In this document: one piece after another, positions 58,475 to 64,000 of the stretch
Layout of the letters: every line of letters starts with the position of its first letter
How positions within the stretch are numbered: the first letter of the stretch is position 1
Origin: Haliclona indistincta
Taxonomy: Eukaryota > Porifera > Demospongiae > Haplosclerida > Chalinidae
Assembly: GCA_964017065.1 (NCBI GenBank)
Contig: OZ024787.1
Span: 13,434,303 to 13,498,302, forward strand
Direction of reading: 5' to 3'
Length of the DNA stretch: 64,000 bases
Program-made: the position numbers and the translations under genes
Notes under the pieces: model-generated
What the model saw: the letters and a program-made list of their open reading frames with translations, nothing else
Databases searched by the model: none
What the model was told of the DNA's origin: nothing

Positions 58475-59078
58475 ATGGCCGAATTGGCGGCTCATATGGA
58501 ACGACTTCACATCAGCGTGAGAGATACGACGGTTTCAGCGACTGTCCCTCGCGATCCAATCGCTCGACTTATGTACTATTTAAACTGCGTCTGTTCTTGT
58601 GTCGAAACTGACAGCAACGACACACTAAGACGCTTGCGTGATTATCAGAACTATCATCGTTTGACCAGCGAAGAAAGAGCGGTTGCTCGTACTGGTACTT
58701 GCTCTGAGTCCTGACAAGCTGATTGGAGCCATCTTCCATCCATCTAATGACTGCGGGGAGTTCAACAACGCCTTCCTAGAGCTGAGCGCCGTCAAGACAA
58801 ACCTGTTGGTGACTGATTCTTTGCTCATTGGAGGTCAGAGGAAACAGATACGAAAAATCATGACGTTTAAAAAATCCTGGATCGAGGCTAACTATCTCGA
58901 GCCACTGCAAGAAATCCAGAGGAGCGGTAGTAGGCCGCAACTGCGAGCGCCACCACCGTCGAGAGTACAGCCTGCACCTCGACCACCACCGCCACGACCG
59001 AGACCACAGCCACAAAGAGCACAGCAGCCGCCACCAACTAGGAGGAAGAGCTCATCCATATCCTGCACTGTGATGTGA
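58475..59078 (+). pseudogene. CaaX-box protein copy 2, 2-base deletion
   Basis: Same start and end as copy 1 ([17 protein letters not shown] ... CTVM). At about 58680 gaaagagcggttgctcgt stands where copy 1 has gaaagagccgcgttgctcgt, a net loss of two bases that puts a stop about 11 codons later. The rest of the frame is preserved, including the CaaX end. Either a recent pseudogene or a sequencing error. Most other differences from copy 1 are few and scattered. Confidence 0.8.
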
Positions 59079-59112
59079 AACAGTTGAACAGTTGCTAACA
59101 ATAGTACGTGTG

Positions 59113-59192
59113 TTACTAGGTGCCATAGCTACTAGGTGCCATAGCTACTAGGTGCCATAGCTACTAGGTGCCATAGCTACTAGGTGCCATAG
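59113..59192 (+). repeat. 16-bp tandem repeat, about five copies
   Basis: tactaggtgccatagc repeated just after the copy 2 stop. Copy 1 has a single unit at about 51402, so the array grew after duplication. Confidence 0.9.
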
Positions 59193-60002
59193 TGTCATTC
59201 TCTTTATCATGCAATTCAAAATGTTAAAACAGTTTTTTGTTGAAAACATGTATAGTAAGAGAACAGTGATAGAAATGCAGTTGTGTCAGCGGTATAATAC
59301 ATGATTGTGTATACAATTCATAAGTAGCTATTTTAGCTTTCTAACAATAGCCTGCAGAGTGGATCTGGTTTCAAACCCACAAGTTACAAACAAGTTAGAC
59401 TGGTTCAACCAATGCATGCATGAGAAGGGCTAAATGCAAAATACAATTATTAGAGAAATGTAATTTCAAGAAAAGGTGTGTCAAACTGGTTACTATAATT
59501 AGGGAGGCACGGTACCTATGTAGGGTTGAACGGAAAAACAAGATGGCGGCTACATACAATGTATTAGCGTTCAAACGCTGATATTTCGCCAGGTGGTGAA
59601 TTTATACGTTCAAGGACACTTAGATCTGCTATCTGGCGTTGCCCCATCTTACAGTAGCAAGGAGAGTGCTCTACACAGTTACTAAAGTGACGAACCTAGA
59701 AACGGTGAAAATCGAGTTTCGTCATCTTAGTTTTCTTCTTTCTTCTTCTTTTTTTATGTTTTATTTTTGTTTTCATTTCAAAAAGAAATGTGAAATAGCA
59801 ATAATGCTAATGAATGAAGGTGTTAGTGATCTAAAAGATAGTAAATAGTCTGGACTTAAATAGAGAAAAAGAATCAGTAGATTTGATACAAGAGGGAAGG
59901 GAGTTCCAGAGCTTGATAGAGGTGGGGTAAAAAGAATTCATATAAGTAGCTGATTTGCAGAAGATGGGGGCAAAATCGTGTCTATTATAATTGCGGGAGA
60001 AA

Positions 60003-60335
60003 TAATAATTAATGAAACCACAGGTGATAAATCAACTACAGCTTATGTATGACTATAATAGTGTACTACACATGCAGGGTACAGTCCAGCTTGTTGCTAC
60101 TGCACTACTATCATCAGTAACTGGTTTCCTTTCTCACAATATCATTAAGTTTTAGAAAAGACATGATGAGTTGTTCAAATACAAAATTAATGAATAATGA
60201 AAACGTGTGATATTACATGATTTGTAATAACTAACTTCAAGTTTTAAACTGTTCAAAAGACACCATAGTTTGGTCTTTATTCACAGCAGTAGAGAACCTA
60301 CTGCTCTGAAGAACTGACAAGTTCACGAGTGAATC
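60003..60335. repeat. Core shared with 53457-53790
   Basis: aatgaaaccacaggtgataa to gtagagaacctactgctctg. Same orientation as the other copy, with scattered differences and two small deletions. Confidence 0.8.
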
Positions 60336-60406
60336 CAGTGAGAGCTCTATTTCACTATTTCAATATTCGACTTGTCTACAAAGTTTGCTGACACAGCTAT
60401 AGTGAG

Positions 60407-60767
60407 ACAAGAAATTAAAAAGATTTCTATCGAAATCAAAAGGATATAGGGTTGTGAAATCTACCACTGGTTCACAATGTAAACTAACAAGGAACAAGCA
60501 TGGAATGGTAACACGATTGACTTGCTAACAGACCATAGATCCTACATCAGTGGCTGCTGTGGTTGACCTAGTTGCTGTTGACTGCTGACACCTGACGTGC
60601 ATTCAGCTTGTGCACACAGCCACTGATGTAGGGATCTATGGTCTGTTAGCAAGTCAATCGTGTTACCATTCCATGCTTGTTCCTTGTTAGTTTACATTGT
60701 GAACCAGTGGTAGATTTCACAACCCTACATCCTTTTGATTTCGATAGAAATCTTTTTAATTTCTTGT
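60407..60767. repeat. Near-perfect hairpin, arms about 150 bp
   Basis: acaagaaattaaaaagattt...gaccatagatcc is mirrored by gggatctatggtc...aatttcttgt around a 60-base loop. Arms are almost identical, so it is young. Confidence 0.9.
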
Positions 60768-61744
60768 TTGTGTCCTTTTACTTTTTAGTGAAGTGCAGTT
60801 CAATATCATGAACGTGCTGAGCCGTCTTTGTTTCCACCATTGATTTAGTTATTCTGTTGTTGATGGCTTTTGTTTATTATTAACAAACTTGTAGCTAAAA
60901 AATAATAATTATTATGCTGTACATATCAGCACGCCTACGCATTCATGCATGCAAAATTGCATACGAGCCCCGCCCACACTAGTTTGTAGATCTGTACGGT
61001 GGTTATAATTATCTGGCAAGCGCAGAATGGTGATCGTATACGATCAGACGATCTTACCGTTCTTCAGACAGATATGTGTTCTCCGTGATCCATACGGCGC
61101 GGAGAATACTCAAGGTAGTGCTTGGTCACGTGCGCTAACCACTGCTTGGTCACGTGCGTATTGCGCAATCACAATAATGGCGTCTAACACTTAGCTGACA
61201 ATGGATCACGATCGAGAACTCGCGGAATGAATATCACCGTTTCGCTAAAAACAAAGTTCAAAAGGCACCTGCCAGGAGAATTTCACGACTGTTCGTGGGT
61301 GTTTTGGTCTCAACACTGCTCGTGTAAAGGCGCTAGGCGCGCTGAAGAAAGAAGAAGAAAACGAAGATGACGAAACTCGGTTTTCACCGTTTCTAGGTTC
61401 GTCACTTTAGTAACAGTGTAGAGCGCTCTCCTTGCTACTGTAAGATGGGGCAACGCCATATAGCAGATCTAAGTGTCCTTGAACGTATAAAATTCATCAC
61501 CTGGCGATATATCAGCGTTGGAACGCTAATACATTGTATGTAGCCGCCATCTTGTTTTTCCGTTCAACCCTACATAGGGAGGCACTACCGTGCCTCCCTA
61601 ATATACAAAAAATAATATAGTAATATACAAAAACAACACTATTGTACAAGTAGCTAAGTATAAAAATTATACTTGGAAGGGAAGTACTTGTTCAGGGCTA
61701 CTAATTATTGTATGTAACCTCAAGATGTGTGTCTGATGTCTGAG

Positions 61745-62355
61745 TAGTCTCGCTCCCAGACCACACCTCTTCCGCTTTGCTTCTGAGAGGGTCTGGCAGC
61801 TTGCTCGACTTTTCTCGGTCTTGATGACGTTTCATTCTCAGAAAATGGAAATGACCAATCAGATCGCCTTATTTTCAAAATTCACATGACAAACGCGCCG
61901 TTGAGCACATGATCAACATGGCGGTAGTGCAGTGTGTTCAGATTCATCGATGACAGAGAGCATCTAGGGTAATCTTCGTTGACTAATAAGTACTACGAGG
62001 CAGCCAGCCACTTCTTAGCTGGCTCAAACGAGCGATTTCGCTACCAACAGGTGTGGAAAAATAATTTGCGATTTATTGTTGTTGCCATTACATTTGTGAG
62101 CGCTGCCATCTTCGAGCGCCACCAAGGAACACAGCATAGTACCTGTCGTGTCTTCCTGACCTGATCTATAGCTATTGTCGAGTGCTGTAGTTCATGTGAC
62201 CACATACATTAGTATACAGACAATTTGTCCGCATATTGCATCCGTGTGGCTATTGAGCGCGTGACAATGACGTCACCAAGACCGAGAAAAGTCGAGCAAG
62301 CTGCCAGACCCTCTCAGAAGCAAAGCGGAAGAGGTGTGGTCTGGGAACGAGACTA
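61745..62355. mobile_element. Mutator-like MITE, 9-bp target duplication
   Basis: TIRs TAGTCTCGCTCCCAGACCAC and complement, about 88 bases each. Flanked by the 9-base direct repeat ATGTCTGAG (61736-61744 and 62356-62364). It starts with the same TAGTCT as the 8020-8459 element. Confidence 0.85.
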
Positions 62356-62566
62356 ATGTCTGAGAGCTGATACAGCTGCATGATTGGTTATGAAAACCTA
62401 AACTTCAGCACAGTCATCGTACGTGTAGCAAATTCATATTGAATGTTCTATTCAAAGTGCTATACAAAATTAATTTAGTCCAGGCCATTTCAACTACTAA
62501 GTCTAGGAGAAATCGCTATTCGATACACTACAGTTACAATCCAAAAGGATAATGTGGGGGAATTTC

Positions 62567-63976
62567 TCAGAGTTCATCTCGGTTATTTTCAACTTTCATG
62601 ACATTCTGTGTGAAGAATCTTTCAAAATCTCTGGCATCAGTATCAGGTCTCCACACTTCTACAGCGGAGGATACATAATCACAAGAGCAAGAAAAGCCAT
62701 GAAGACTGCAGCCATGCCACCCCCATCCAGATTCGTGATAAATGTACGGAATCTTCTTTGTTACACCAGTATTCTGTTTTTCTTCTTTATAGCGTACACA
62801 AGAGTCTCCATTGCATTCACACCAAAACGCAGCCCTGTAGTGGCAGTCATTCTGACTATGGCAACCACTGCCAGCAATCCAGCATGTGAAAGGCTGATGC
62901 GATTCTTCTAAACTGTTAGAACCGTGATGAAACTCAGCTTGCATCTTAGGTGGTAGGCCCGTGTTGGTGAAATACTGAAGTTCTATACTTGGAGTCCTTA
63001 TATAATTACAACCATAGTTCAAGTATCCTTTGTAATAATCCTCCAAATTGTTCACTTTTTCGTAATGCTCAGTGCCGATATACCTCCCCTTCAGCAAAGT
63101 CCAAATTGAAGTGAATTGGTACTGTACAGGCTCTTTGGCCATCTTAGCCTCAGCTAAAAACTGGTCCACGATCTTTTTGCTACGATCCGTCACCAATTTG
63201 TTCCTGGTGTCTGCAGTTCCTCCTCGTGCAATAAATCGTGAACTGCTCGTCATATGACTAGCACGTTTAATATCTTCTTCTGTAACATCAGAACAAACCG
63301 TAAAAGCTGCCATGCCCGCTTCAGTTGGCCCCGCTAGCTGAATGCAACCCTTAACTTTGTAGCTATACTCATCGTACGATTCTGACTCCTCATCGAAAGT
63401 GTGCTGATATAAGCTACTTCCATACTTAACGGCAGAGATTACATGGGAACCGTATTTATTCAGAAAAACTTGATAGTTATCCCATGAACTTTTCAACCAA
63501 GGTGAGGAGACCTGTTTCGGAAGTGCAAAAAAATCTTTGACGAAGTCAGCATCGAGCTGTTCATTGGCTTGGCACTTTGAAGTGGTGTAGGTCTTTCTCT
63601 CCTTTGAAAAAACAGAGATAGTTGATCCCCTGACATTACGCTTGGTTCCAGAGATGCTTCTTGTGGTGGCATCTAACGTAGCCCCCATAGTAAAGTCACT
63701 CCTCAGCTCGCCTGAAATGGAAGTTGAAGTTCCTAGAGTACTGTAAAAGGATTCTGTATTTCGAAAGAATGTAAATGTTTGATCAGTTTCTCGGATTTTT
63801 TCAGTCAGCAAGCACCTTTCTGGTAGTCCGCCTTGAAAAATCGGATAACCCCCCATAAGCTCTTCTTGTAAAAGGTCGAATTTGTGGATGTAGAAGGATT
63901 GTCCAACAACAGAAGGTGGTTCAGAAGAAGCCACGCCTTGCAGGTACAGCACAACAACCAAGACAAGAGTATTCAT
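62567..63976 (-). CDS. Secreted MACPF-domain protein with Cys-rich C-terminus
   Basis: 469 residues in one exon. Residues 1-18 (MNTLVLVVVLYLQGVASS) form a signal peptide. The MACPF (membrane attack complex/perforin) signature is centred on NKYGSHVISAVKYG at 173-186. The family has a bent sheet whose two helix clusters can unfold into membrane strands, and members act in immunity, attack or development. Whether this one forms pores is not shown. From about 360 to 440 a cysteine-rich segment (CWIAGSGCHSQNDC, CECNGDSC, CSLHGFSCSC) could be a small targeting domain. It ends in NNRDEL, and RDEL resembles the KDEL ER-retrieval signal, odd for an exported protein. The ATG lies 24 bases from the right edge, so no promoter is visible. 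Confidence 0.85.
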   Translation of the reverse strand: MNTLVLVVVLYLQGVASSEPPSVVGQSFYIHKFDLLQEELMGGYPIFQGGLPERCLLTEKIRETDQTFTFFRNTESFYSTLGTSTSISGELRSDFTMGATLDATTRSISGTKRNVRGSTISVFSKERKTYTTSKCQANEQLDADFVKDFFALPKQVSSPWLKSSWDNYQVFLNKYGSHVISAVKYGSSLYQHTFDEESESYDEYSYKVKGCIQLAGPTEAGMAAFTVCSDVTEEDIKRASHMTSSSRFIARGGTADTRNKLVTDRSKKIVDQFLAEAKMAKEPVQYQFTSIWTLLKGRYIGTEHYEKVNNLEDYYKGYLNYGCNYIRTPSIELQYFTNTGLPPKMQAEFHHGSNSLEESHQPFTCWIAGSGCHSQNDCHYRAAFWCECNGDSCVRYKEEKQNTGVTKKIPYIYHESGWGWHGCSLHGFSCSCDYVSSAVEVWRPDTDARDFERFFTQNVMKVENNRDEL

Positions 63977-64000
63977 TGTATGTAGATACCGGTACCTGCA

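Larger units (their letters stand above)
58310..59495. repeat. Segmental duplication containing CaaX gene, copy 2
   Basis: Direct copy of 50590-51660 plus 52209-52310. It differs by a gttagtgc addition before the promoter, a 2-base deletion in the coding region and an expanded tandem repeat after the stop. Confidence 0.85.
59502..61598. mobile_element. 2.1-kb fold-back element with nested repeats
   Basis: Ends GGGAGGCACGGTA and TACCGTGCCTCCC with TA on each side. Arms of about 240 bases are near-identical reverse complements. Each arm holds an AAGATGGCGGC motif (59540; 61543 on the minus strand). Inside lie a copy of the 53457-53790 core and a second hairpin. No transposase found. Confidence 0.85.

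Overview
This is a stretch of an animal nuclear genome, most probably a demosponge. The basis is GT-AG introns, one-repeat ankyrin exons, a GIMAP-like GTPase, a secreted MACPF protein, a BEL/Pao retrotransposon and a very dense load of short inverted-repeat transposons. Species is not determined. Nothing bacterial or phage-like was seen. There are two 200-base runs of N (16387-16586 and 45227-45426).

Layout. 1-4.2 kb: a decayed BEL/Pao retrotransposon on the minus strand, cut by the left edge. 5.0-7.85 kb: the 5' end of an ankyrin-repeat gene (minus strand, four phase-0 exons). 8.0-9.0 kb: two fold-back elements. 9.3-12.05 kb: two broken host gene copies that keep their introns, the N-terminal half of NPLOC4 and the last exons of a protein disulfide isomerase. 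12.9-14.9 kb: a large fold-back element. 17.5-27.8 kb: a plus-strand ankyrin array with four exons; its introns are paralogous to each other and, inverted, to the 5-6.4 kb intron. These introns hold TA-flanked transposons, and the paralogous introns supply the empty sites. Among them is a two-gene Tc1/mariner-type element (18826-21165). 22.6-31.1 kb: many near-perfect palindromes plus a recurring unit of about 400-560 bp. 31997-38786: a 6.8-kb TIR element with TA flanks carrying an intact DD34E transposase, a convergent spliced BEN-domain gene and a 1.6-kb minisatellite. 38.8-43.7 kb: tandem repeats and degenerate sequence. 46.2-49.1 kb: exons resembling a KDZ/Zisupton-type transposase, probably broken. 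50.7-51.4 and 58.5-59.1 kb: two copies of a CaaX-box protein gene, the second frameshifted. 54.5-55.4 kb: a GIMAP-like GTPase with a frameshift. 59.5-62.4 kb: nested fold-back elements. 62.6-64.0 kb: a minus-strand MACPF-domain secreted protein.

The most unusual point is that two unrelated Tc1/mariner-type elements in one window each pair a DD34E transposase with a convergent, spliced companion gene (BEN domain in one, a SHOCT-like tail in the other). The other strong point is that internal paralogy dates and bounds many insertions without any outside genome.
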